From positions 1 to 9,606 of the forward strand of contig JACPYZ010000036.1 in NCBI GenBank assembly GCA_016195765.1: a stretch of 9,606 nucleotides of DNA, given 5' to 3'. Shown in pieces: positions 1 through 5,284 of the stretch. The notes beneath the pieces were generated by a model. The model saw nothing but the letters and a program-made list of their open reading frames with translations. It made no database searches and had not been told where the DNA came from. The DNA is from Candidatus Curtissbacteria bacterium. Lineage in GTDB: Bacteria > Patescibacteriota > Microgenomatia > Curtissbacterales > GWA2-41-24. The first letter of the stretch is position 1, and every line of letters begins with the position of its first letter. Position numbers and translations under genes: made by a program.

Positions 1-1
1 C

Positions 2-289
2 ATAGAAAAGGCCAAAAAAGCCGGTATGATGCCAAAACAAATGGCGATTGCCGCGCTTGGCGCTCTTGTTATGTCTTATGTGCTTGCACATTTTGTCCAA
101 CTTGGGACAAATGCAACCGCCGTAGACGGCGCGATGGTAGGTTTTTGGATCTGGCTAGGATTTATTGCAACCACAACTCTAAGTTCTGTATTGTGGGAAC
201 GAAAATCTTGGAATCTTTACCTTCTAAACAATGGGTATTATTTAGTTCTGCTTCTTATAAACGGAGCTCTTTTGACTGTTTGGAAGTAA
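2..289 (+). CDS. DUF1761 family small membrane protein, 5'-truncated
   Basis: This is the C-terminal part of a small integral membrane protein that resembles DUF1761. The reading frame is open to the left edge of the window (codons for IEKAKKAG precede the first ATG at 26), so the true start lies outside; the family is usually about 130 residues and roughly 95 are visible. Three hydrophobic stretches can be seen: around the AALGALVMSYVLAHFV segment, the GFWIWLGFIATTTLSSVLW segment, and the C-terminal LYLLNNGYYLVLLLINGALL segment. The LAHFV and WERKSWNLYLLNNGY wording is typical of DUF1761 as I remember it. The family has no established function. The gene converges on the ABC ATPase gene with only 11 nt between the stop codons and no obvious terminator. 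Confidence 0.75.
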   Translation: MEKAKKAGMMPKQMAIAALGALVMSYVLAHFVQLGTNATAVDGAMVGFWIWLGFIATTTLSSVLWERKSWNLYLLNNGYYLVLLLINGALLTVWK

Positions 290-300
290 GCGCGAATTAA

Positions 301-1044
301 CTACGGGTGAATTATTCGGGTTAGTTCGTCTGTTAGGTCGTAAAATTTTGAGTCACGTGTATTTCTAGGGCGTGATAGTTTGTTTTGGATTATTTTCTCT
401 ATCTTGCCTGGTCTTGGTGTTAAAACTACGATCCTATCTGCCATGTAGGCGGCTTCGTCTACTAAATGGGTCACCATCACAATTGTTTTTTTGTATCTTT
501 TGAATATTTTTAAAAGTTCATCGCGAAGAGTTTTTGCGGTAAAAGCATCAAGCGAAGAAAACGGTTCGTCTGCCAAAATTATTTTAGAATCGCCAACCAG
601 CGCCCTGGCAATCCCCACCCTTTGGCGCATGCCACCAGAAAGCTGTTTTGGGTGAGATTTTTCAAAACCGGTAAGACCAACTTCTTTGATGATTTCTGCG
701 GTTTGGCTTTTAATCTTGCTTTCTTTGACACCTAACATTTTTAATGGGAAAGCCACGTTTTCAAAAACGTTGAGCCAAGGGAAGAGGGCAAAATTTTGAA
801 AGATAAAAGAAATAGAAGGTATGGTGGTTACTACCTTTTGGCCGTTCATCAAGACTTCCCCTTCTGTGGGCTCGATAAGACCGGCGATAATTCTAAGTAA
901 CGTTGATTTGCCGCAACCAGAAGGGCCAATAAGCGCTAAAAATTCACCTTCTTTAATTTCCAAGTTAATATTTTTAAGAGCAAGAACTTTGCCTTCTTCG
1001 GATTCGTACGACTGGCTAACATTTTTAACTATTAACTGTGCCAT
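301..1044 (-). CDS. NitT/TauT-type ABC transporter ATP-binding protein
   Basis: This is the cytoplasmic ATPase of an ABC importer; it hydrolyses ATP to drive the permease encoded just upstream. At 247 residues it is a normal length for the SsuB/TauB group. The motifs are complete: Walker A GPSGCGKST (residues 40-48), Q-loop Gln83 in FIFQNFALFPWL, signature LSGGMRQR (135-142), Walker B IILADEP (155-161), D-loop SSLDA and switch His193. The FALFPWLNVFENV wording after the Q-loop is characteristic of nitrate/sulfonate/taurine-type ATPases. The start ATG follows the permease TAA with no gap, so the two are surely co-translated; there is no Shine-Dalgarno sequence. The substrate cannot be read from the ATPase. 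Nitrate, sulfonates, taurine, thiamine precursors or related small molecules are all possible. Confidence 0.93.
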   Translation of the reverse strand: MAQLIVKNVSQSYESEEGKVLALKNINLEIKEGEFLALIGPSGCGKSTLLRIIAGLIEPTEGEVLMNGQKVVTTIPSISFIFQNFALFPWLNVFENVAFPLKMLGVKESKIKSQTAEIIKEVGLTGFEKSHPKQLSGGMRQRVGIARALVGDSKIILADEPFSSLDAFTAKTLRDELLKIFKRYKKTIVMVTHLVDEAAYMADRIVVLTPRPGKIEKIIQNKLSRPRNTRDSKFYDLTDELTRIIHP

Positions 1045-1773
1045 TTATTCTGTTTGAAATTGAGTTGACCTTTTCAAAAGCGGTAGCCAAATTAAACGAT
1101 TCAATGTAAAAATAAATATCAAAAGTAAAAGAACCGTGATAGTAAACACAAATGTATTGCCAGAATCGTAAGTTTTGCCAATAAATGCACCAATACCGTT
1201 TTTGCCGACAATCAGCTCTGCTCCCACGATAGTTTCCCAGGCTTCACCCCAACCGACAATAGAACCCGTCACAATCGAAGGGAAAAGTGCAGGCAGCGTA
1301 AAGTAAATAAGTTTTTTAACGCCTTTGGCCTGGAAAATTGCGGCGGCTTCATTTAACTCTTCGCGTACGGTTTTGATGCCAGACAAAGTGGTAAAGATAA
1401 TGGGCCAGATCATTTCGATAATCAAAAAGGCCACAATTGTTGGTGTGCCACGACCGTAGACAGAGATCATTAGTGGCAAGAAGGCAAAAGTCGGAATAGA
1501 TTGGGAAACATCTAAAATTGGCACAAAAAAATCTTCTAAGGATTTGCGCCGTGTAATAACAATGACGGCAAATACTGCCAGCGGCAGAGTAATTAAGTAC
1601 GCGAGCATTACTCTCCAAGTGGAGATCAGCAGATCGTAAGTTAGGACTAAATAATTTGAGCGAGATAAGAAGATTAGTGAAAATATCGAAATTATAGAAA
1701 GAGCAAAAACTCCAATCGAAAGCAGATTGTGGGTTTGATTGTGGTATTTACGTAGGGCATGAGAATAGCGCAT
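1045..1773 (-). CDS. NitT/TauT-type ABC transporter permease
   Basis: This is the inner-membrane subunit of an ABC importer of the BPD_transp_1 fold (SsuC/TauC/NrtB-like), 242 residues. About six hydrophobic segments are visible (roughly 19-37, 56-74, 90-106, 112-131, 162-180 and 207-230). The EAA loop that docks onto the ATPase lies at residues 142-161, with EAA at 142-144, Gly151 and the LP at 160-161. The segment VSQSIPTFAFLPL (89-101) is typical of NitT/TauT permeases. It sits directly between the YjjX-like gene (24 nt upstream) and the ATPase (0 nt downstream). No substrate-binding protein is encoded in the window, so substrate and direction are open. The start ATG has no properly spaced Shine-Dalgarno sequence; an AT-rich TATATT lies 8 nt upstream and could be a -10 element. 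Confidence 0.9.
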   Translation of the reverse strand: MRYSHALRKYHNQTHNLLSIGVFALSIISIFSLIFLSRSNYLVLTYDLLISTWRVMLAYLITLPLAVFAVIVITRRKSLEDFFVPILDVSQSIPTFAFLPLMISVYGRGTPTIVAFLIIEMIWPIIFTTLSGIKTVREELNEAAAIFQAKGVKKLIYFTLPALFPSIVTGSIVGWGEAWETIVGAELIVGKNGIGAFIGKTYDSGNTFVFTITVLLLLIFIFTLNRLIWLPLLKRSTQFQTE

Positions 1774-1797
1774 ACCCTATTAATATACACCAATATC

Positions 1798-2331
1798 CTA
1801 GTCCCAAAACTCTGGGTCAGAGAAAAATGGCGCCAGCGCAAAGATAACTCCATGCGAATAAGCAATGTCTCGCGGTAGGTTCCGTTTTGTAACTAAACTC
1901 ATGACTCCGCCAATATCTTTGGCATCTTCAACCCCAGTAATTTCTTCAAATACGGTTGCCAGTTCGTTTTGGTCGTTCAATTTACCCATGATTTTGGCGC
2001 TTGTCTGCCAGCGGGCAGAAGTTCCCAAGCCCAATTTCCCCTCGCGATTAATAACGGCTATCCAGCCGCTTTCAAACCAATTCTTACCAACTTTATGTAA
2101 TCCGCCTTCCATACCAACCGCAAAGTCGGCACCTTTGACCAACTTCAAGGCTCGTTTAGCGCGATTAATGGCGCCACGAATAGATTCTGGGTCGGACATT
2201 GGTTGTGGAGAAATTCCAGATTCTGCTTCCACACCAACAACTTTTAACTTTTCTTTGGGGAAAACTTTTTTGAAGGCAATTTTTGCCGCAGAAATTTTTG
2301 CGGGGCTTGCGCTACCAACTACAACTAACAT
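1798..2331 (-). CDS. yjjX: YjjX/DUF84-family inosine/xanthosine triphosphatase
   Basis: This is a predicted house-cleaning nucleotide phosphatase that removes non-canonical purine triphosphates (ITP, XTP) from the cytoplasm. Its 177 residues match the DUF84/NTPase_1 family length. Family landmarks are the N-terminal VVVGSASPAKISAAK, a nucleotide-binding loop with the pattern of NTPs and Ham1-like proteins; SPQPMSDPESIRGAINRA (41-58); the acidic core GMEGGL (73-78); WIAVINREGKLGLGTSA (90-106); and ELATVFEEITG followed by KDIGGVMSLVTKRNLPRDIAY (first half near 123-133, second from 138). The gene has no Shine-Dalgarno sequence. An extended -10-like TGCTAAAAT ends only 6 nt before the ATG, which would give a nearly leaderless transcript; co-transcription from the small upstream gene (19 nt away) is the alternative. 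Family placement is firm, but the exact substrate preference is inferred from E. coli YjjX. Confidence 0.88.
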   Translation of the reverse strand: MLVVVGSASPAKISAAKIAFKKVFPKEKLKVVGVEAESGISPQPMSDPESIRGAINRAKRALKLVKGADFAVGMEGGLHKVGKNWFESGWIAVINREGKLGLGTSARWQTSAKIMGKLNDQNELATVFEEITGVEDAKDIGGVMSLVTKRNLPRDIAYSHGVIFALAPFFSDPEFWD

Positions 2332-2337
2332 TCTTGG

Positions 2338-2346
2338 ATTTTAGCA
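2338..2346 (-). promoter_or_regulatory. Possible extended -10 element before yjjX
   Basis: On the minus strand TGCTAAAAT fits an extended -10 (TG-N-TAAAAT, 5 of 6 to TATAAT). Only 6 nt separate it from the yjjX ATG, so a transcript would begin at or next to the start codon. No good -35 is present at 16-18 nt. It lies in the 19-nt gap after the small membrane gene. This is a suggestion, not a demonstrated promoter. Confidence 0.28.
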
Positions 2347-2350
2347 AAAA

Positions 2351-2530
2351 TTAACCTTTGTTAACCATCATGTCGTAAGCGATACCAGCAATAAGTAAAA
2401 CTACACCAACAACTAGTGCATTTGCAGCAATTGCAGGAATAAGAGCGGATACAATCAAGATTACGCCAGCGCCTTCGACTGAATGAGCTATTGAATGCGG
2501 TTTCATGCATTCTTTCATCATTTTGTTCAT
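2351..2530 (-). CDS. Small two-helix membrane peptide (59 aa) with a consensus Shine-Dalgarno sequence
   Basis: This unrecognised short gene encodes 59 residues, ATG at 2530 to TAA at 2351. The N-terminal 20 residues are polar and methionine-rich (MNKMMKECMKPH), with Cys8, His12 and His16 spaced i, i+4, i+8. Two hydrophobic segments follow (about 21-37 and 38-53), joined near Asn38 and with Pro32 in the first, then the charged tail YDMMVNKG. This predicts a helical membrane hairpin. The reality of the gene is supported by an AAGGAGGTGAT Shine-Dalgarno sequence with 8 nt between GGAGG and ATG, and by a promoter-like TTGACA/TACAGT pair just upstream. It is the first gene of the run leading into yjjX and the ABC genes. 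Similar glycine-rich two-helix peptides with N-terminal His residues seem familiar from CPR and DPANN genomes, but I cannot name a family or function. Confidence 0.82.
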   Translation of the reverse strand: MNKMMKECMKPHSIAHSVEGAGVILIVSALIPAIAANALVVGVVLLIAGIAYDMMVNKG

Positions 2531-2534
2531 TTAA

Positions 2535-2545
2535 ATCACCTCCTT
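2535..2545 (-). promoter_or_regulatory. Near-perfect Shine-Dalgarno sequence of the 59-aa gene
   Basis: The minus strand reads AAGGAGGTGAT, an 11-nt complement of the usual bacterial 16S 3' end (AUCACCUCCUU). Eight nt separate the GGAGG core from the ATG at 2530. It is the only clear Shine-Dalgarno sequence I found at any start codon in the window, and it fixes the start of the 59-aa gene. Confidence 0.9.
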
Positions 2546-2547
2546 AT

Positions 2548-2565
2548 ATCAACTGTAGAGTTGAT
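2548..2565. repeat. Inverted repeat overlapping the -10 of the 59-aa gene
   Basis: ATCAACT and AGTTGAT form perfect 7-bp arms around a 4-nt centre (GTAG). On the minus strand the repeat covers the putative -10 (2552-2557) and ends just before the Shine-Dalgarno sequence. The predicted transcription start (about 2545) lies downstream of it, so it is better placed as a DNA operator than as an RNA hairpin. The protein that might bind is unknown. Confidence 0.55.
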
Positions 2566-2581
2566 TAAGCTTTAATGTCAA
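2552..2581 (-). promoter_or_regulatory. Sigma70-type promoter for the 59-aa gene
   Basis: On the minus strand a consensus -35 TTGACA (2581-2576) is followed by an 18-nt spacer and TACAGT (2557-2552), which matches 4 of 6 in TATAAT including the key TA and final T. Initiation would fall near 2545, giving a leader of about 15 nt that consists mainly of the Shine-Dalgarno sequence. The spacer holds a further AT-rich dyad, ATTAA-GCT-TTAAT (+ strand 2564-2576). It probably drives the 59-aa gene and perhaps yjjX and the ABC genes. Confidence 0.5.
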
Positions 2582-2599
2582 CAATAAGAGATGTTATTG
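2582..2599. repeat. Second inverted repeat between the divergent promoters
   Basis: CAATAA and TTATTG form perfect 6-bp arms around GAGATG. The repeat abuts the minus-strand -35 (ends 2581) and lies about 10 nt before the plus-strand -35 (2610). Its centre is 34 bp from that of the 2548-2565 repeat, and the two do not share an obvious half-site. Short AT-rich dyads arise by chance, so its role as an operator is only a possibility suggested by position. Confidence 0.35.
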
Positions 2600-2609
2600 C
2601 TAAGCGAAT

Positions 2610-2638
2610 TTGCTTTTACAACAGCCCGTGCTTATAAT
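2610..2638 (+). promoter_or_regulatory. Promoter of the orphan gene, implying a leaderless start
   Basis: TTGCTT (2610-2615, 3 of 6 to TTGACA but with the TTG), a 17-nt spacer, and a perfect TATAAT (2633-2638). Transcription would begin around 2645-2647, so the ATG at 2649 would be at or within a few bases of the RNA 5' end. This explains why that ATG has no Shine-Dalgarno sequence. It also argues against the in-frame TTG at 2610 as start, since that TTG would be part of the -35. Confidence 0.5.
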
Positions 2639-2648
2639 CGGCCCCAAT

Positions 2649-3044
2649 ATGTCAGCAGGAAGTGAAAGATTAATGGGGCTCATAGATTCATTTACTCAGA
2701 TTGATGTGCCGCCTCAACCTAGCTGGTTTGAAACCATGCCATCGAAGGGTTCACTAAATGTTCATGATCTTCCGACTGGCGAATATGAGCAGCCTGTAAC
2801 GGCGGGAAGATTCTGCGAACTAGCAGAAGAAGTCTTGGGACAAGTTCTGCGAGATGATGGTAGTCTGAGAAAAATTGCAGCGCCCGTTTTTCTTCAGCTT
2901 CAATTGGCAGCAGTCCTTGCCACTGATTTAGGAGTATTTGACGAGATTGCCGATATGGAGCCTGACCACCTTGTTCCACTTCACGCTAAGCCTGCTTATT
3001 CCGTATTGCGACAGATTTCTGAAGCTGTCTCCTCCCAATCTTGA
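2649..3044 (+). CDS. Orphan protein of unknown function (131 aa)
   Basis: I do not recognise this protein. From ATG 2649 it has 131 residues; the frame is open back to TTG 2610 (144 aa), but that codon falls in a probable -35 element. There is no signal peptide and no clear membrane segment. The first 50 residues look extended or disordered and proline-rich (IDVPPQPSW, HDLPTGEYEQPV). The rest looks helical: RFCELAEEVLGQVL, a hydrophobic stretch KIAAPVFLQLQLAAVLATDL, then DHLVPLHAKPAYSVLRQISE. A small cytoplasmic helical domain with a flexible N-terminus is a fair guess. It is the only plus-strand gene in the middle of the window, divergent from the 59-aa gene and convergent with ftsZ across 4 nt. 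The minus-strand frame over the same bases (2719-2979) has less natural composition and no start signals. Confidence 0.6.
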   Translation: MSAGSERLMGLIDSFTQIDVPPQPSWFETMPSKGSLNVHDLPTGEYEQPVTAGRFCELAEEVLGQVLRDDGSLRKIAAPVFLQLQLAAVLATDLGVFDEIADMEPDHLVPLHAKPAYSVLRQISEAVSSQS

Positions 3045-3048
3045 TAAA

Positions 3049-4158
3049 TTACCTTATCTGCCTGAGGAACGTTGGCACGTCGAACTCGTCGTCGTTGACG
3101 TCGGGTTCTTCTTGGGGCATTTCTTTATTGTCTGGTTGGACAGATTCTGTGGTGTGAACTTCGTCGCTTAAGGTTGGAGTCGAAATTGGCGCATATCTGC
3201 GGCGAGATTCGTCAAAGCCGGTTGCGACGACTGTTACCTTGACCTGGTCGATCAACTTTTCGTCTATTGCGGCACCGAAGATAATCTGGGAATCTGGGTC
3301 GGCTTGGGCTGTAATTACTTTGGCGGCTTCATCAACTTCATTCATAGTCATGTCTGGGCCACCTGTAATATTGAAAAGTACTCCTCTTGCACCATCTATT
3401 GAAGTATCTAGAAGCGGTGAAGCAATAGCGGCTCTGGCTGCTGTTGATGCGCGGTTTTCACCAGAAGCAGTCCCCACACCCATCAGAGTTGTGCCGGCAT
3501 CGGTCATGATTGTTTTAACGTCTGCAAAATCAACGTTAATTAAACCTGGCATGACGATTATGTCGGAAATTCCTTGGACGCCTTGGGAAAGAATAGAATC
3601 GGCAAGTTTGAAAGCTTCGAGTAATGATACGTTTTTGTCCACAACTTCCAAAAGTTTTTGGTTGGGTATAACAATTAGGGTGTCTACCTTATTTTTTAAA
3701 TTATCAATTCCGTCTTCTGCAACGACAATACGGCGGGTGCCTTCAAAACCAAAAGGTTTGGTGACGACAGCGACAGTCAGGATGCCCATTTTGCGAGCAA
3801 AGTCGGCAATAATCGGACCAGCTCCTGTACCTGTTCCACCACCTGCACCGTAGGTTATAAAAACCATGTCGGCGCCCTGGATTACATCTTTAATTCGCTC
3901 GAGTGATTCTTCTGCTGCTTTTTTACCGATTTCCGGGTCGGCACCGGCGCCAAGACCTTTGGTGATACTATCGCCAATTTGGACTTTTGTTTGGGCAAGA
4001 TTGGCAAGAAGATGTTGTTGGTCTGTGTTAACGGCCACAAAATCGACACCTTGGATTTGGGCGTTTGCGATCATGGAGTTAATTGCGTTACATCCACCGC
4101 CGCCAATTCCGAGGACTTTTATTTTGGCAAGACGATTTACATCTGGTTTTATAAGCAT
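3049..4158 (-). CDS. ftsZ: Cell division protein FtsZ
   Basis: FtsZ is the tubulin-like GTPase that polymerises into the Z-ring at midcell. The 369-residue protein has the full domain order: the N-terminal nucleotide-binding domain with GIGGGGCNAIN (17-27), the tubulin signature GGGTGTG (106-112), and the T7 synergy loop NVDFAD (208-213) carrying the catalytic aspartates Asp210 and Asp213. The GTPase-activating domain runs to about 318. A short acidic, disordered linker (about 322-359) leads to the conserved C-terminal peptide DVPTFLR (360-366), which binds FtsA. The residues before the signature read ITYGAGGGTG, where most bacteria have a TAGMGGGTG-type sequence. The gene ends the dcw cluster, 46 nt after ftsA. 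A promoter-like sequence in that gap suggests it can be transcribed separately. There is no Shine-Dalgarno sequence. Confidence 0.98.
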   Translation of the reverse strand: MLIKPDVNRLAKIKVLGIGGGGCNAINSMIANAQIQGVDFVAVNTDQQHLLANLAQTKVQIGDSITKGLGAGADPEIGKKAAEESLERIKDVIQGADMVFITYGAGGGTGTGAGPIIADFARKMGILTVAVVTKPFGFEGTRRIVVAEDGIDNLKNKVDTLIVIPNQKLLEVVDKNVSLLEAFKLADSILSQGVQGISDIIVMPGLINVDFADVKTIMTDAGTTLMGVGTASGENRASTAARAAIASPLLDTSIDGARGVLFNITGGPDMTMNEVDEAAKVITAQADPDSQIIFGAAIDEKLIDQVKVTVVATGFDESRRRYAPISTPTLSDEVHTTESVQPDNKEMPQEEPDVNDDEFDVPTFLRQIR

Positions 4159-4173
4159 GACTGGCCGTCATGG

Positions 4174-4202
4174 AATTTAACACAACGAATACCGATTTTC
4201 AA
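4174..4202 (-). promoter_or_regulatory. Probable internal promoter in front of ftsZ
   Basis: On the minus strand TTGAAA (4202-4197, 5 of 6 to TTGACA), a 17-nt spacer and TAAATT (4179-4174, 4 of 6), preceded by TG one base upstream as in extended -10 promoters. Initiation near 4167 would give a leader of about 9 nt before the ftsZ ATG at 4158. It lies in the ftsA-ftsZ gap and would boost ftsZ over the rest of the operon, which is common in dcw clusters. Confidence 0.42.
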
Positions 4203-4204
4203 GA

Positions 4205-5278
4205 CTAGGGGATTAATTTTTTGAAGATTCCGAAGCCTCTTGCGATAATGCCTTTTATTTCGATTCTGCCTACTAGTGGCACCCGGCTAGACCCGCTTTC
4301 AAACTGGGACCCGTACATTATAAGACCAAGGCTGGCACCAAATGCGGGGGAAGCAATTTCGTCTACCAAGCATTTGGCACCAGTGGGTTGGCCAAGACGA
4401 ACCGGCATGCCAAGTTCTTGTCTTGCTAGATCTAAAAAGCCTGATGTTTGGGCGCCGCCGCCGGTTAAAACAACACCAGAAGGTGTTAGGCCAAGATAGC
4501 CAGATTTTTGGATTTCTAATTTAACCATGTTTAAAATTTCGCGTAGTCTGGGTTTGATAATGCCGTCTGTTAAAGTCTTCTTAGAAACGTTTCTTAAATC
4601 TTCTTCTATACCCAGCCCTGCCAAATCTAATTTGTCAGATTCTTGCTGGTCTACTACTTCCCCTTCTGAATTCATTTCTACAGCAACTTTAGGTTTTTGG
4701 GAAAGCAACAGTTTTATTTTTTCTGCAGATTCCAAAGAAAGTCTTAAACCAATGGCCAAATCGTTGGTAACATTGCGGGCGCCAATTGGAATAACGGCAC
4801 AATGAGCGGGCGCGCCATCTGTAAAAATACAAACGTCTGTGGTGCCACCACCAAAATCAACAAGTATCACCCCGAGTTCACGTTCGGTATCTGTAAGTAC
4901 CGAATAGGAAGACGCTAAGCCAGAAAAGACCATACCTTCGACGTCTACACCCACACTACTCACGCATTTGGCAATGTTGCGCAGAGCAGTTGTTGCGCCG
5001 GTTATGATGTGCGTTTCCACTTCTAGTCTTACCCCGTTCATGCCAACCGGGTCTTTGATGCCAGATTGGGAATCGATGACAAAATACCTGGGAATGACGT
5101 GGATAATTTCTCGCGAAGAAGGAATAGTATCGACAACCTGGCCTTTGCGAAGTCCGGAAGAAGTGATAGAAGAAACACCAATGATGTTTGGCGTTAAATC
5201 TTCTTCTATTACCGCAATTATTGTAGTTACTTTGGAGGAACCTATATCTATTGCTGTTACGATCTTATCTTTTTGCAT
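4205..5278 (-). CDS. ftsA: Cell division protein FtsA with an internal deletion in subdomain 1C
   Basis: FtsA is the actin-like ATPase that tethers FtsZ to the membrane and recruits later divisome proteins. Visible motifs are phosphate-1 DIGSSK (11-16), phosphate-2 DFGGGTTD (141-148), the adenosine loop LTGGGAQ (271-277), and a C-terminal amphipathic membrane-targeting helix at about 343-357 (ARGFGIFKKLIP). The protein is only 357 residues against about 420 in E. coli. The shortfall lies in one place: RKGQVVD (44-50) runs almost directly into IPSSREIIHVIPR (52-64). In E. coli, as I recall its sequence, the matching segments (KGGVND and RVLHVIP) are about 66 residues further apart. The missing part is a helix of 1A and the first half of subdomain 1C; the second half (HVIPRYFVID to LEVETHIIT) is kept. 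The frame is continuous, so this is not a frameshift. The gene starts 6 nt after ftsQ and has no Shine-Dalgarno sequence. Confidence 0.95.
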   Translation of the reverse strand: MQKDKIVTAIDIGSSKVTTIIAVIEEDLTPNIIGVSSITSSGLRKGQVVDTIPSSREIIHVIPRYFVIDSQSGIKDPVGMNGVRLEVETHIITGATTALRNIAKCVSSVGVDVEGMVFSGLASSYSVLTDTERELGVILVDFGGGTTDVCIFTDGAPAHCAVIPIGARNVTNDLAIGLRLSLESAEKIKLLLSQKPKVAVEMNSEGEVVDQQESDKLDLAGLGIEEDLRNVSKKTLTDGIIKPRLREILNMVKLEIQKSGYLGLTPSGVVLTGGGAQTSGFLDLARQELGMPVRLGQPTGAKCLVDEIASPAFGASLGLIMYGSQFESGSSRVPLVGRIEIKGIIARGFGIFKKLIP

Positions 5279-5284
5279 AGGGAA

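Noticed and set aside
1865..2344. Plus-strand frame of 159 residues opposite yjjX
   Set aside because: It is the antisense of a well-recognised DUF84 gene, with no ribosome-binding site or family resemblance.
2719..2979. Minus-strand reading frame of 86 residues inside the orphan gene
   Set aside because: It has a Gln/Leu/Arg-heavy composition, no Shine-Dalgarno sequence or promoter, and lies entirely within the plus-strand frame, which has a consensus -10 and fills the space up to ftsZ. It is probably a shadow, though neither frame has a recognised family.
3070..3106. Imperfect GC-rich dyad (CGTC...GACG) near the end of ftsZ, considered as a terminator
   Set aside because: It lies within the coding sequence of the FtsZ acidic linker, is imperfect, and has no T-run on either strand. 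Repeated GTC/GAC triplets simply encode the Asp/Glu-rich tail.
3239..3853. Long plus-strand frame (204 residues) opposite ftsZ
   Set aside because: It is exactly antisense to highly conserved FtsZ codons, has low-complexity Ser/Pro/Ala-rich content, and no start signals. It is a by-product of ftsZ codon use.
5050..5278. Possible frameshift as the cause of the short FtsA
   Set aside because: The reading frame is continuous and both sides of the junction are in the same frame with conserved residues. Only about one codon lies between them, so there is no room for the missing segment in another frame.
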